This document shows positions 35,343-45,449 of a DNA stretch of 64,000 bases, one piece after another (the stretch's first letter is position 1; each line of letters begins with the position of its first letter). The position numbers were made by a program, and so were the translations under genes. Source of the stretch: Flavobacterium sp. UBA6721 (GTDB taxonomy: Bacteria > Bacteroidota > Bacteroidia > Flavobacteriales > Flavobacteriaceae). A model generated the notes under the pieces. The model saw nothing but the letters and a program-made list of their open reading frames with translations. It was not told where the DNA came from and did not search any database. The stretch covers positions 1 through 64,000 of the forward strand of contig DKIJ01000024.1 in the NCBI GenBank assembly GCA_002454195.1, read 5' to 3'.

Positions 35343-36557
35343 TTAAACTGTTTTTGCTCCGTTATACAATACTCTTGCCAAACATTCCATTACCACATTT
35401 TCAAGCTCTTGAGCGGACTCTTTACCGTCCATAGTAGTAAACTGGATACTGTCAAAGAATTTCCCTAAATGAATGTTCACTACTTTCGGACCCGCACCTG
35501 TAACGGTATCGCCCGCTTTTTTACCAGAATCGGTATTAGATGCCATTAAAGAACTGTTAGCAGCCATCACTGAAACTTTAGCTTTATCAGCTGCTCTGTC
35601 TTTTTCTCGTTGTGTGTTCCTCTCTTTTATTTCTTTGTGACGTTCTACAGCACTGAGATTAATAGACTTATTAAAAGCGTTATTAAAAGCATTTCCAGTG
35701 CCTTTTGATACTTGTTCTAAGGCATTAGAGGCAAATCCAGTTATAGGATTCGTTTTAAGAATATTTCCACCAATACTGGCTAGTATTCCAGGTATTGCTT
35801 TAAAATTACCACTAAAAATAGCACTAAATAAGTTTCCAACTCCTGAAAAAACTTCCAGAATAGCCTTTGGGATTTGAGTAAAAGCTTCAATAATCATATT
35901 TGGTAGTTTGTAAAACATATCTAAGATATTGCTTCCTAATTGCTTTAATACACCCCAAACACCGTCAACTATTGCTCTAAACTTTTCAAACTTGTTGTAA
36001 GCAATGGCTATTCCTGCTACTAATGCAGCAATTGCCATTACCGTAATTCCAATAGGATTGGCTATAAGAGCTGCATTTAATTGCCAAGTTGAAGAAGTTA
36101 ACAACCATGTTTTTAAAGCAACTGCGCCAATAACACCCTGATAAGTTACATAAGCAGCAGTTAAACCTCCAATTAAAGATATAAATATTCCTGCACTAGT
36201 TGAACCTGATGTTATCCATTTTGCAAAGCTTTCAACATGAACTAATACACCTGACAACTGCACTCCCATATCCATTATTCCAATAGTAACAGGAGAAAAA
36301 GCTTCTCCTATTTTTGTCAATTGATTTGTAACGCTTTCTTGTAGATTACTCCACTTTCCCTGCTGTGTATTCATGGCATTTTTTAACGCATTTTCATAAA
36401 TTCCACCTTTGTCAGCTGCCATTTGTAAGGCTTTTGATAATTGACTATAGGAAACGTCCATTTCCTTGACTTCAGCAATACTTTTACCGGTACTTTTAGA
36501 GAGCATGGCACGGTCTAAAAAATAGCGGCGGAACACTTTGGGTTCATAAAGCAACAC
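35343..36557 (-). CDS. phage tail tape measure protein, C-terminal fragment
   Basis: 404 residues that look like the middle and C-terminal parts of a phage tail tape-measure protein: STGKSIAEVKEMDVSYSQLSKAL and MNTQQGKWSNLQESVTNQLTKIGE match the segment that usually precedes the hydrophobic region, which follows (about 95-190, several membrane-like segments). The N-terminal half, normally hundreds of residues, is absent. The frame stays open upstream only because it runs antisense through the oxidoreductase remnant. No other tail, capsid or integrase gene is present, so this is an isolated prophage remnant. Confidence 0.75.
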   Translation of the reverse strand: MLLYEPKVFRRYFLDRAMLSKSTGKSIAEVKEMDVSYSQLSKALQMAADKGGIYENALKNAMNTQQGKWSNLQESVTNQLTKIGEAFSPVTIGIMDMGVQLSGVLVHVESFAKWITSGSTSAGIFISLIGGLTAAYVTYQGVIGAVALKTWLLTSSTWQLNAALIANPIGITVMAIAALVAGIAIAYNKFEKFRAIVDGVWGVLKQLGSNILDMFYKLPNMIIEAFTQIPKAILEVFSGVGNLFSAIFSGNFKAIPGILASIGGNILKTNPITGFASNALEQVSKGTGNAFNNAFNKSINLSAVERHKEIKERNTQREKDRAADKAKVSVMAANSSLMASNTDSGKKAGDTVTGAGPKVVNIHLGKFFDSIQFTTMDGKESAQELENVVMECLARVLYNGAKTV

Positions 36558-36561
36558 ATCT

Positions 36562-37301
36562 TTTGACTTATTGAACTGGTGGCTGGATTCAGACCCCGTT
36601 GAAGTTTTTGCTATGGGTGATCTAGAACATTATGGGAAAAACAATTCATTTAGAGGAGAAAACTGCCGCAAATGTGAACACAAAAACACTTGCAACTATT
36701 TTTATGATATTACTAAAGATAAACACCTCATGGATTTGTATGTCGCAAATGAAAAATACGATGGCTATGTGAGGGACAATTGCGTTTTTAGAAAAGAAAT
36801 TGATATTTATGATAAAATGTCGGCTCAAATAAAATATGCTAATAATGCTATGGTAAACTACTCCCTCACTACGTATTCCCCTTTTGAAGGCTGGAGATTA
36901 GCATTTAATGGTACCGAAGGTCGAATTGAAGCTTCTTTAGATATTCCTTATGATAAGAAAAGAAAGGTAGATCAAGCCGAAATGCACGACAAAGAAATGG
37001 ACCAATCGGCTATTGAAGAAGCTGACTTTGAAACCATCATCGTTCATAAGCTTTGGAAAGATTATGAAAAAGTTACGATTCCTACGGAAAAAGGCGGACT
37101 TGGTGGTGGTGACCAACACTTGCATGATAAATTTTTAAAACACCTGAAACGACCGACCCATACGAAAGATCTGCTGGCAGTAGAGATGGAGCAATGTCAA
37201 TATTAATAGGTATTGCTGCTCGAAATAGCATAGAATCTGGAAAACCAATAAAAATCTCCGATTTGACCAATTTGACTCCTATTCCAAACCGTGATAAATA
37301 A
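36562..37301 (+). pseudogene. Gfo/Idh/MocA oxidoreductase, 5'-truncated and frameshifted
   Basis: The frame enters in the middle of a Gfo/Idh/MocA family protein at FDLLNWWLDSDPVEVFAMG and continues through a cysteine-containing block (RGENCRKCEHKNTCNYF) and SLTTYSPFEGWRLAFNGTEGRIE, all typical of the C-terminal domain. The NAD-binding N-terminal domain is missing. Near 37165-37180 the frame breaks: the expected ending AGSRDGAMSILIGIAARNSIE is in another frame and runs to TAA at 37301, which needs one inserted base. The neighbouring DUF1080 gene suggests the intact gene served sugar oxidation. Confidence 0.82.
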
Positions 37302-37332
37302 ATAGGTTTCACTCAGATTAAAACAAACTCTC

Positions 37333-37371
37333 AACCCGTTTTTGTAACATGCCTTTACAAATTAACGGGTT
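37333..37371 (+). terminator. Terminator after the oxidoreductase remnant
   Basis: Long hairpin AACCCGTT..TTTGTAA / TTTACAAA..AACGGGTT followed by GTTTTAGTTTTGTTTTT. Confidence 0.65.
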
Positions 37372-37502
37372 GTTTTAGTTTTGTTTTTCTCCCTAAGATA
37401 AAACAGAATAGGAATTTTATCAGAACTGCATTTTTTTTTAAATGCTAAGATGGGATTTCAAAATTTAATTTAAGTACTTTGAAACCCCTATAAACAACAA
37501 AC

Positions 37503-37838
37503 ATGGAAGTAACTAAAAGTACTGAGGAATTTGAAGCGCTTAAATCCGATGGTTCATTGATGCGTAAAGTGATTCATTTAGATCATTTAATGATGACTAT
37601 TTTTGAATTTCGAAATGGACCAATGGAAACACCTGACCCACCACACAAACATGTACATGAACAAATCACTTATGTAGCTTCGGGTTCACTTAAATTATTT
37701 GTTGAAGACCAAGAATATCTTTTAAACGAAGGAGATGTCTATAAAATCGAATCCAATTTAAATCACAGCATTCAAACGCTAACAGAATATGTAAAACTTG
37801 TAGATAGTTTTACTCCTTTGCGTCAAGAATTTTTATAA
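37503..37838 (+). CDS. cupin domain protein
   Basis: A 111-residue small cupin. Motif 1 is PPHKHVHEQITYVASGSLKLFVE (residues about 42-66) with three histidines and a glutamate for metal binding; motif 2 is GDVYKIESNLNHSIQTL. The fold binds a metal, often in sugar isomerisation or dioxygenation, but the reaction cannot be predicted. It lies upstream of the DUF1080 gene on the same strand with a 33-bp gap. Confidence 0.85.
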   Translation: MEVTKSTEEFEALKSDGSLMRKVIHLDHLMMTIFEFRNGPMETPDPPHKHVHEQITYVASGSLKLFVEDQEYLLNEGDVYKIESNLNHSIQTLTEYVKLVDSFTPLRQEFL

Positions 37839-37871
37839 ATCAACGCTTTCGCTACTCTAACAGTACTCATT

Positions 37872-38543
37872 ATGAATCTTATTTATCGCTTGTTTTTGTT
37901 GAATTTATTACTGGTCACTCAAAATAATCAGGCACAAAAAAAAGTAACGCTTTTTAATCAAAAAGACCTAAAAGGCTGGTATGCCTTTGGGGAGGAAAAA
38001 GGCAAGGTAAACAATGCTTCCGAACTTTTTTCGGTCGAAAATAAAATAATTCGACTTTATGGGCCTAAGTCGGGTTACCTGATGTCCGAACAATCCTTTA
38101 AAAATTTTGAAATGATTGTTGTATTCCGTTGGAACACCGATTCTAAATTTGCAAAAAAAATGAATACTAAAAACAGCGGTGTGATGTATTTGGTACCTGC
38201 TGAAACTCCAGATGTTTTATGGCCTAAAGGAATCCAATTTCAAATCAAAGAAGGCGCTACAGGCGATTTTGTTTTGCTACAAGAAGTTACTCTTACAATC
38301 AATGGAACTAAAACTGAAGCAGGTAAAAGCATCGTTTCTAAACGTTTTGCCGATGCTGAAAAACCATTTGGAGAATGGAACAAACTAGAAGTAATTTCTA
38401 AAAATGGCGTTATCACTCAAAAGTTAAACGGCATCTTAGTCAATCAAGGCAGTGAATCAACCGTTACCGAAGGTAGGGTTTTATTGCAATACAAAGGTTT
38501 TCCAATCGATTTTAGAAAAATATGTATTAAAAAACTCAAATAA
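37872..38543 (+). CDS. DUF1080 (3-keto-disaccharide hydrolase-type) secreted protein
   Basis: A 223-residue exported protein (signal MNLIYRLFLLNLLLVTQNNQAQ). The domain starts at TLFNQKDLKGWYAFG and contains FEMIVVFRWN, NSGVMYLVP and the late GRVLLQYKGFPIDFRKICIKKL, which are typical of DUF1080 lectin-like hydrolases. Known members cleave 3-keto-glycosides, often next to Gfo/Idh/MocA oxidoreductases. Such a gene lies just upstream here but is broken. Function in this organism is inferred from that context only. Confidence 0.87.
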   Translation: MNLIYRLFLLNLLLVTQNNQAQKKVTLFNQKDLKGWYAFGEEKGKVNNASELFSVENKIIRLYGPKSGYLMSEQSFKNFEMIVVFRWNTDSKFAKKMNTKNSGVMYLVPAETPDVLWPKGIQFQIKEGATGDFVLLQEVTLTINGTKTEAGKSIVSKRFADAEKPFGEWNKLEVISKNGVITQKLNGILVNQGSESTVTEGRVLLQYKGFPIDFRKICIKKLK

Positions 38544-38572
38544 GCTACTTCAAGATAAAATCTATTATTTTT

Positions 38573-38788
38573 GCCGCAGATTTTAAGAAAGAGACTCGCT
38601 TTGACAAAAAACAGCTAACTTTTAAACGCAAAGACCGCAATGTCTTCGCAAAGTTCAGAAAGTTCAGAAAGTTCTCAAAGCTTTGCGATCTTTTTTTAGA
38701 CAAAAGAATAATCTTTCTTTGTGTCCTTTGCTTTTAATTATTATAAGTAAGATAGAAATCATTCGGCGTAAATCTTTAAATCTGCGGC
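38573..38788. repeat. Intergenic repeat element with 11-bp terminal inverted repeats
   Basis: GCCGCAGATTT (38573-38583) and its exact complement AAATCTGCGGC (38778-38788) bound about 216 bp. The interior holds CGCAAAG / CTTTGCG words and the tandem GTTCAGAAAGTTCAGAAAGTTC. It has no open frame and resembles a MITE-like flavobacterial element. It is related in its CTTTGCG words to 8641-8672 and 51422-51520. Confidence 0.65.
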
Positions 38789-38820
38789 TTTTTTTAGCTA
38801 AAAATTAAACTCTAAAATCC

Positions 38821-39600
38821 ATGTTTTTCCAAATTAAAGCCTATCTAAAATTCCTTTGGCATTCAAAAAACGAACATGCGGTGCACTCTCCTTTTGTTTT
38901 TAGTCTGATTACCAAATGCTTTTATGATAAGAAAAAGAAAGCTGAATATCCCCTTTTAGATAATTACCGCAAGACTTTATTGGAAAACAAAAACAGCATT
39001 GAAGTAACCGATTTTGGAGCAGGTTCCAAAGTTTTTAAATCAAATACCAGAGCTATTGCACAAATTGCCAAAACAGCTGGAATTTCAAAAAAAAGAGCTC
39101 GATTATTATTTCGAATTACTAATTATTTCCAACCCGAAAATATACTGGAATTAGGCACTTCATTAGGTTTGGCTACTTCTGCTCTTGCTTTAGGAAATAA
39201 AAATGCTTCAATTACCACTTTAGAAGGTTGCTCAAATACAGCAAATCAATGTCAATTGCAATTGCAAAAATTCAATATCAATAATGCAAACATCATTGTT
39301 TCTGAATTTTCGGAGTATTTCAAAACTCTTAACTCACAACTCATAACTCATAACTTAATTTACTTCGACGGCAATCATTCCAAAGTAGCTACTTTAGATT
39401 ATTTCGAAAAATTATTACCCACCATTAACAATGAAACCGTTTGGATTTTTGATGATATTCATTGGTCTGCCGAAATGGAAATAGCCTGGGAAATCATCAA
39501 AAAACACCCAAAAGTTTCAGTAACCATTGATACGTTCCAATGGGGATTGGTTTTTTTCAGAAGAGAACAACCCAAAGAACATTTCATCATTCGTGTCTAA
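38821..39600 (+). CDS. class I SAM-dependent methyltransferase
   Basis: A 259-residue protein with a Rossmann methyltransferase core: NILELGTSLGLATSALALG (SAM motif I), ITTLEGCSNTANQCQ (motif II), LIYFDGNHSKVATLDYFE and WIFDDIHWSAEMEIAWE, a layout close to O-methyltransferases. The segment KTLNSQLITHNLIYFD is encoded by a low-complexity stretch (about 39328-39356) resembling the intergenic TAACTTCTAAC microrepeat, so a repeat seems to have entered the reading frame without breaking it. Substrate unknown. Confidence 0.82.
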   Translation: MFFQIKAYLKFLWHSKNEHAVHSPFVFSLITKCFYDKKKKAEYPLLDNYRKTLLENKNSIEVTDFGAGSKVFKSNTRAIAQIAKTAGISKKRARLLFRITNYFQPENILELGTSLGLATSALALGNKNASITTLEGCSNTANQCQLQLQKFNINNANIIVSEFSEYFKTLNSQLITHNLIYFDGNHSKVATLDYFEKLLPTINNETVWIFDDIHWSAEMEIAWEIIKKHPKVSVTIDTFQWGLVFFRREQPKEHFIIRV

Positions 39601-39715
39601 CTCGCTATTAATTTGTATTATAAATCATAAGATTTTCACAATAGAAGCTACTTTTTAGTAAATGATTTTTTAGCTTTGGTTTATCGAAAAAAACAATCTA
39701 AATCGAAACTGAAAA

Positions 39716-40417
39716 ATGAGTGAACCATTAATTAAAATAGCCAATATCAAACGTAATTTTGAACTAGGAGATGAAATTGTGTACGTTTTAAAAGGAATCG
39801 ATTTAGAAATCAACAAAGGAGAATATGTGGCACTAATGGGACCTTCAGGCTCTGGAAAATCGACGTTAATGAATCTTCTGGGCTGTTTGGACACCCCTAC
39901 TTCTGGAACCTATATTTTAAACGGAAAAGATGTCAGTAAAATGAGAGATGATGAGCTGGCCGAAATCCGTAATAAAGAAATAGGATTTGTTTTTCAAACT
40001 TTTAATCTATTACCTCGAACTACTGCACTGGACAATGTAGCTTTACCCATGATTTATGCCGGTTATCCAAAAGAAGAACGCAACAAAAGAGCTATCGAAG
40101 TATTGAAACAAGTTAATCTTGCTGACCGTATGGATCATCAGCCCAACCAGCTTTCTGGGGGGCAACGCCAGCGGGTAGCGGTGGCTCGTGCCTTGGTCAA
40201 CAAACCTTCTATTATTCTTGCTGACGAACCAACAGGAAATCTCGACTCTAAAACTTCTATCGAAATTATGAACCTTTTTAACGATATACATACTAATGGA
40301 AATACGGTTATTTTGGTCACTCACGAAGAAGAAATTGCCGCTTATGCACATCGTGTCATTCGTTTACGAGATGGAATGATTGAAAGTGATGTTACAAAAG
40401 AAGTGATTAGTAAGTAG
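39716..40417 (+). CDS. ABC transporter ATPase, LolD/MacB type
   Basis: A 233-residue ATP-binding subunit. Walker [11 protein letters not shown]-loop in [19 protein letters not shown], signature [15 protein letters not shown], Walker [15 protein letters not shown] and the switch histidine in VILVTHEEE are all present and normal. The TNLDS-type D-loop and the [13 protein letters not shown] segment are typical of the LolCDE/MacB group that works on lipoproteins or export. The matching permease is not adjacent. Confidence 0.93.
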   Translation: MSEPLIKIANIKRNFELGDEIVYVLKGIDLEINKGEYVALMGPSGSGKSTLMNLLGCLDTPTSGTYILNGKDVSKMRDDELAEIRNKEIGFVFQTFNLLPRTTALDNVALPMIYAGYPKEERNKRAIEVLKQVNLADRMDHQPNQLSGGQRQRVAVARALVNKPSIILADEPTGNLDSKTSIEIMNLFNDIHTNGNTVILVTHEEEIAAYAHRVIRLRDGMIESDVTKEVISK

Positions 40418-40462
40418 TATTATAAAATCTTATGTTTAAAAAAATAAAGAATCAATAAATTA

Positions 40463-40681
40463 ATGAATGAAAAACTTGATGTAAAACATTATCTTGATAT
40501 TTATATTATGAGAAAAGAAATGCAAGATGAAGGTATTACAAACCCGAGTGAAAAAATCAAAATATTCACAAAGAACTTTATTGAAATTTTACAAAATATG
40601 CCATTAGACGAAGAAATTATTTTGAAAGACAGTGCTTTCTTGGACAGTACAGGAAATTTAATAATAAAAATTCCTGATTAA
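40463..40681 (+). CDS. small hypothetical protein
   Basis: 72 residues, acidic, mixed helix and strand (KHYLDIYIMRKEMQDEG; ending GNLIIKIPD). It follows the ABC ATPase by 45 bp on the same strand. It has no signal peptide or membrane segment, and I do not recognise a family. Confidence 0.5.
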   Translation: MNEKLDVKHYLDIYIMRKEMQDEGITNPSEKIKIFTKNFIEILQNMPLDEEIILKDSAFLDSTGNLIIKIPD

Positions 40682-40794
40682 AGATTTAATTTAATCAATT
40701 AAATTTTTAAAACTAATTTCAATTTAAATACTTTATTATTACTTCATATAATACCATAATAACTTAGCAACTTAAAGACATAGCTAATAAAAAA

Positions 40795-41364
40795 ATGAAA
40801 ATATACACCAAAACAGGCGACAAAGGTAGTACTTCCTTATTTGGTGGGACTCGTGTGCCAAAAGACCATATCCGCATTGAAAGTTATGGAACGGTCGATG
40901 AACTCAATTCCTACATTGGCTTGATTCGTGATCAAGATATCGATGCGCATTACAAAGACATATTGATCGAAATTCAAGATAGGCTATTTACTGTGGGTGC
41001 TTTATTAGCCACACCTGAGGATAAAGCTATTTTAAAAAATGGTAGCGCACGATTGCAAAATTTAGGTATTGTCGATTCGGATATTGAATTTTTAGAAAAA
41101 GAAATCGACCTAATGGAAAGCAAATTGCCTCCAATGACTCATTTTGTTCTTCCAGGCGGACATCCTACCGTGTCACATTGTCATATTGCACGCTGTATTT
41201 GTCGCCGTGCCGAGCGTTTAACCGTTCATTTAAGTCATAATGAGAGCATTCCTGAGATAACAATCAGCTATTTAAACCGACTTTCTGACTATCTTTTTGT
41301 GTTGGCACGAAAGTTGTCGCTTGATTTAAACGCCGAGGAAGTCAAGTGGATTCCAAGGAAATAG
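40795..41364 (+). CDS. cob(I)alamin adenosyltransferase, PduO type
   Basis: Transfers adenosyl from ATP to cobalamin to make coenzyme B12. The 189 residues show the ATP-binding start MKIYTKTGDKGSTSLFGG and YGTVDELNSYIG, then ARCICRRAERLTVHLS and NRLSDYLFVLAR at the C-terminus, all diagnostic of the PduO/MMAB family. The enzyme works as a trimer in the cytoplasm. No B12-dependent enzyme is adjacent, so it probably serves one elsewhere. Confidence 0.95.
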   Translation: MKIYTKTGDKGSTSLFGGTRVPKDHIRIESYGTVDELNSYIGLIRDQDIDAHYKDILIEIQDRLFTVGALLATPEDKAILKNGSARLQNLGIVDSDIEFLEKEIDLMESKLPPMTHFVLPGGHPTVSHCHIARCICRRAERLTVHLSHNESIPEITISYLNRLSDYLFVLARKLSLDLNAEEVKWIPRK

Positions 41365-41474
41365 TAGTCAGTCATCAGAATGCAGTAAACAATACCAATC
41401 TGAACACTAAAAACGGAAAACTGAACACTAAAAAAAGACGTTCTTAATTTTTTTTAAAATAAATGATTTTTTAC

Positions 41475-41504
41475 TTGCCTTTTTCAGTAAAAAATTTATT
41501 TTTG
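41475..41504 (+). promoter_or_regulatory. Promoter of the DUF2795 gene
   Basis: TTG (41475-41477), 19-nt spacer, TATTTTTG (41497-41504): exact match, 22 bp before the ATG. Confidence 0.7.
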
Positions 41505-41526
41505 CACAAAACTAAATCGACAAAAG

Positions 41527-41748
41527 ATGTATTGGACATTAGAATTAGCATCCTATCTTAGTGATGCACCATGGCCTGCTAACAAAGACGAACTTATTGA
41601 TTACGCTATACGTGCAGGAGCTCCATTAGAGGTAGTAGAGAACCTACAATCTATTGAAGATGAAGGCGAAATATATGAGTCAATGGAAGAAATTTGGCCA
41701 GACTATCCTACAGACGAAGATTACCTTTGGAACGAGGATGAATATTAA
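41527..41748 (+). CDS. DUF2795 domain protein
   Basis: A 73-residue, very acidic protein (YWTLELASYLSDAPWPANKDELIDYAIRAGAPLEVVENLQSI...). The N-terminal half matches the DUF2795 type: a helical domain seen in Bacteroidota with no known function. The C-terminus is rich in Asp and Glu. It sits between its own promoter and a terminator, directly upstream of secA, an order I recognise from other flavobacteria. Confidence 0.82.
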   Translation: MYWTLELASYLSDAPWPANKDELIDYAIRAGAPLEVVENLQSIEDEGEIYESMEEIWPDYPTDEDYLWNEDEY

Positions 41749-41757
41749 AAAACAAAG

Positions 41758-41785
41758 AAAAAGTCTCAAAAGAGGCTTTTTTTTT
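41758..41785 (+). terminator. Terminator between DUF2795 gene and secA
   Basis: AAAGTCTC / GAGGCTTT stem with an AAAA loop and a long T-run. secA would need its own promoter or read-through. Confidence 0.75.
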
Positions 41786-41828
41786 GTTCAATTAAAGAGA
41801 AAAAAACAATTATAGAAATACAAACATT

Positions 41829-44800
41829 ATGAGTTTCATAAACAGCATTATCAAAATTTTTGTAGGCGATAAATCCGAGAAAGACGTTAAGTCTTTACAA
41901 CCCTACTTAAATAAAATTAAAACTTTTGAAAACAACTTAATCAGTTTATCAAATGATGAATTAAGAGCACGCACTATATTCTTCAAAGAAAAAATCACAG
42001 AATCCCGCGCTGCTATTGATGCTAAAATTGCAACTCTTAAAACAGAAGTTGAAGGTATCGAAGATATCGACAAAAGAGAAGACATTTACATTGAAATTGA
42101 TAACTTAGAAAAAGAAGCTTATGCTGTTTCTGAGAAAACCTTAATGGAAATTCTTCCTGAAGCCTTTGCCGTTGTAAAAGAAACAGCAAGACGTTTTAAA
42201 GAAAACGAAGAAATAACCGTTACTGCTACGGCTAGAGACCGTGAATTTTCAGGCTCAAAAAGCTACGTACGTATTGAAGGAGATAAAGCCATTTGGTTAA
42301 ACAAATGGAACGCTGCCGGTAAAGACATTACTTGGGATATGATTCACTACGACGTACAGTTAATTGGTGGTATGGTATTGCACCAAGGTAAGGTTGCCGA
42401 AATGCAAACAGGGGAAGGAAAAACCTTAGTAGCTACCCTTCCATTATACTTAAATGCTTTAACTGGAAACGGAGTACACTTAGTGACCGTGAACGACTAC
42501 TTAGCAAAACGTGATAGCGCTTGGAAAGCACCTTTATTCGAATTCCACGGAATGACTGTTGACTGTATCGACAATCACCAACCGAATTCAGAAGGTAGAA
42601 AGAAAGCCTATGATGCTGATATTACTTATGGAACCAACAACGAATTTGGTTTTGACTACCTAAGAGACAACATGGCACATTCGCCATCAGACTTGGTACA
42701 AAGAAAACACAACTTTGCGATTGTCGATGAGGTGGATTCGGTATTAATTGATGATGCGAGAACGCCATTAATTATTTCTGGACCAGTTCCTCAGGGAGAC
42801 CGTCACGAATTCCTAGAATTGAAACCAAAAATCGAAACATTAGTTGGTTTACAACGTCAGTTGGCAACAGGATTCTTAACTGAGGCTAAAAAATTAATCA
42901 AAGAAGGAAACACTAAAGATGGTGGTTTCATGCTTTTAAGAGCTTACAGAAGTTTACCTAAAAACAAAGCTTTAATTAAGTTTTTAAGTGAAGAAGGAAT
43001 CAAACAATTGCTTCAAAAAACGGAAAACCAATACATGCAAGACAACAACCGCGAAATGCCAAAGGTTGACGAAGCATTGTATTTTGTAATCGAAGAAAAA
43101 AACAATCAAGTAGAATTGACCGATAACGGAATCAAATTCCTTTCTGGAGATACCGATGCTGATTTCTTCGTTTTACCAGATATCGGAACAGAGATTGCCA
43201 ACATCGAGAAACAAAAATTAGAAAAAGATGCGGAAGCGGAAGCAAAAGAAAGATTGTTTCAAGATTTCAGCGTAAAAAGCGAACGTATCCACACGTTAAC
43301 GCAACTTTTAAAAGCCTATACCCTATTCGAAAAAGACGTTGAATATGTGATCATGGACAACAAAATTTTGATTGTCGATGAGCAAACAGGTCGTATCATG
43401 GATGGACGTCGTTATTCTGACGGATTACATCAGGCGATTGAAGCTAAAGAAAACGTAAAAATCGAGGCGGCTACGCAAACTTTTGCAACGGTAACTTTGC
43501 AAAACTACTTCAGAATGTACAACAAACTGGGCGGAATGACTGGTACTGCTGTAACTGAAGCTGGTGAGCTTTGGGAAATCTACAAATTAGACGTGGTAGA
43601 AATCCCAACAAACCGTCCAATTGCAAGACATGACAAAGAAGATTTCATCTACAAAACAACTCGCGAAAAATTCAACGCTGTAATCGAAGATGTAACCGAA
43701 TTATCTAAAGCAGGTCGTCCTGTATTGATTGGTACAACATCAGTTGAAATCTCTGAATTATTAAGCCGTATGCTTAAGATGAGAGGTATCACTCACAACG
43801 TATTGAATGCCAAAATGCACAAGCAAGAGGCACAAATCGTTGAGGAAGCAGGAAAAGCCGGAGTAGTAACTATCGCTACTAACATGGCTGGTCGTGGTAC
43901 CGATATTAAATTATCACCAGAAGTAAAAGCAGCTGGAGGTTTAGCCATCGTAGGTACGGAGCGTCATGATTCGCGTCGTGTTGACCGTCAGTTGCGTGGT
44001 CGTGCGGGTCGTCAAGGAGATCCGGGAAGTTCTCAATTCTATGTTTCTCTTGAGGATAACTTGATGCGTTTATTTGGTTCTGAAAGAGTAGCCAAAGTAA
44101 TGGACCGTATGGGATTAGAAGAAGGCGAAGTAATTCAGCATTCTATGATGACTAAGTCTATTGAGCGTGCGCAGAAAAAAGTAGAAGAAAACAACTTTGG
44201 TGTTCGTAAACGTTTATTAGAATATGATGATGTAATGAACGCACAACGTGAAGTAGTGTACAAACGCCGTCGTCATGCCTTATTTGGTGAGCGTTTAAAA
44301 CTGGATATCGCAAATATGTTATATGACACCTGCGAATTATTCGTTCAAAACACAAAAGCAGCTAGCGATTTCAAAACATTCGAATTCGACTTAATTCGTT
44401 ATTTCTCTATCACTTCACCAGTAACTGAGGCTGAATTTGCTAAACTAAACGAAATCGAGTTAACCGGTAAAGTATACAAAGAAGCTTTAAAATACTACAA
44501 CGAAAAATGCGAACGTAGTGCCAGAGAAGCATTCCCAATTGTAAAAAACATTTTCGAAGATCCAAACAACCAGTTTGAGCGTATCGTAGTACCATTTACC
44601 GATGGTGTAAAAACCTTGAGCGTTGTAACCGATTTAAAGAAAGCCTACGAAACTGAAGGAAGACAATTAGTAGCTGATTTTGAGAAAAACATCACTTTGG
44701 CAATTGTTGACGAAGCTTGGAAAAAACACTTACGCAAAATGGACGAATTGAAACAATCAGTTCAATTAGCCGTTCACGAGCAAAAAGATCCATTGCTTAT

Positions 44801-45176
44801 CTATAAATTTGAAGCCTTCAACTTATTCAACAGCATGTTGAACGGAATCAACAAAGAAGTAATTTCATTCTTATTCAAAGGAGATTTACCACAGCAATCG
44901 GCTCCGGAAATTGAAGAAGCAAGAGAAGTAGCTCGTCCTAAAGAAAAATTACAATTAACTAAAGACGAAATGCCTAATAGCGATAGTATGAACCACGAAG
45001 TTGGAGAGACTCAGCAACGTCAGGTAACGGAAACTATCGTAAGAGAGATGCCAAAAATCAATCGCAACGACACTGTTACCGTACAACAAATCGCTACCGG
45101 AAAAACCGAATCTATGAAATACAAAAAAGCAGAAGCTTTATTAGCAACTGGAGAATGGGTTATTGTGAATGAGTAA
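41829..45176 (+). CDS. secA: preprotein translocase ATPase SecA
   Basis: Motor ATPase for protein export through SecYEG. At 1115 residues it is the longer Bacteroidota form, with an insertion in the preprotein-crosslinking region (about 330-420) compared with E. coli (901). Visible motifs: [14 protein letters not shown] (Walker A), [35 protein letters not shown] (Walker B), [12 protein letters not shown] and [23 protein letters not shown]. The C-terminus lacks the zinc-binding cysteine tail found in proteobacterial SecA. Confidence 0.97.
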   Translation: MSFINSIIKIFVGDKSEKDVKSLQPYLNKIKTFENNLISLSNDELRARTIFFKEKITESRAAIDAKIATLKTEVEGIEDIDKREDIYIEIDNLEKEAYAVSEKTLMEILPEAFAVVKETARRFKENEEITVTATARDREFSGSKSYVRIEGDKAIWLNKWNAAGKDITWDMIHYDVQLIGGMVLHQGKVAEMQTGEGKTLVATLPLYLNALTGNGVHLVTVNDYLAKRDSAWKAPLFEFHGMTVDCIDNHQPNSEGRKKAYDADITYGTNNEFGFDYLRDNMAHSPSDLVQRKHNFAIVDEVDSVLIDDARTPLIISGPVPQGDRHEFLELKPKIETLVGLQRQLATGFLTEAKKLIKEGNTKDGGFMLLRAYRSLPKNKALIKFLSEEGIKQLLQKTENQYMQDNNREMPKVDEALYFVIEEKNNQVELTDNGIKFLSGDTDADFFVLPDIGTEIANIEKQKLEKDAEAEAKERLFQDFSVKSERIHTLTQLLKAYTLFEKDVEYVIMDNKILIVDEQTGRIMDGRRYSDGLHQAIEAKENVKIEAATQTFATVTLQNYFRMYNKLGGMTGTAVTEAGELWEIYKLDVVEIPTNRPIARHDKEDFIYKTTREKFNAVIEDVTELSKAGRPVLIGTTSVEISELLSRMLKMRGITHNVLNAKMHKQEAQIVEEAGKAGVVTIATNMAGRGTDIKLSPEVKAAGGLAIVGTERHDSRRVDRQLRGRAGRQGDPGSSQFYVSLEDNLMRLFGSERVAKVMDRMGLEEGEVIQHSMMTKSIERAQKKVEENNFGVRKRLLEYDDVMNAQREVVYKRRRHALFGERLKLDIANMLYDTCELFVQNTKAASDFKTFEFDLIRYFSITSPVTEAEFAKLNEIELTGKVYKEALKYYNEKCERSAREAFPIVKNIFEDPNNQFERIVVPFTDGVKTLSVVTDLKKAYETEGRQLVADFEKNITLAIVDEAWKKHLRKMDELKQSVQLAVHEQKDPLLIYKFEAFNLFNSMLNGINKEVISFLFKGDLPQQSAPEIEEAREVARPKEKLQLTKDEMPNSDSMNHEVGETQQRQVTETIVREMPKINRNDTVTVQQIATGKTESMKYKKAEALLATGEWVIVNE

Positions 45177-45198
45177 TTTCTGTTCTATTTGAATATCT

Positions 45199-45230
45199 AA
45201 ATCCTCGATGAAAGTCGGGGATTTTTTGTT
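45199..45230 (+). terminator. Terminator after secA
   Basis: AAATCCTCGA / TCGGGGATTT stem with a GAAAG-type loop and T-run. Confidence 0.75.
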
Positions 45231-45234
45231 TTAG

Positions 45235-45345
45235 GAGCAGTACTTTTTAGGTTTTCTATGAGCATCCCTCCCGCTTTCGCCTTTATCTCTTCTCTCGTCC
45301 AAAAGACGAGATACGAGGATATCGGCTCTATCGGGGCTAGTTAAG
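45235..45345. repeat. Dispersed GC-richer intergenic element
   Basis: On the minus strand it reads CTAGCCCCGATAGAGCCGATATCC..., then GAGAAGAGATAAAGGCGAAAGC, GGGAGGGATGCTC. I recognise this kind of block from intergenic regions of many Bacteroidota; its base composition is clearly richer in G and C than its surroundings. No gene is evident. Confidence 0.5.
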
Positions 45346-45449
45346 AACTTTTATTCTTATTAAGATAAATTATATATATTTGATTACAACAAACTTAATC
45401 TATATCACATAAACTAAACTACTTCTAAAAACTTATAAATAAAAAACTA

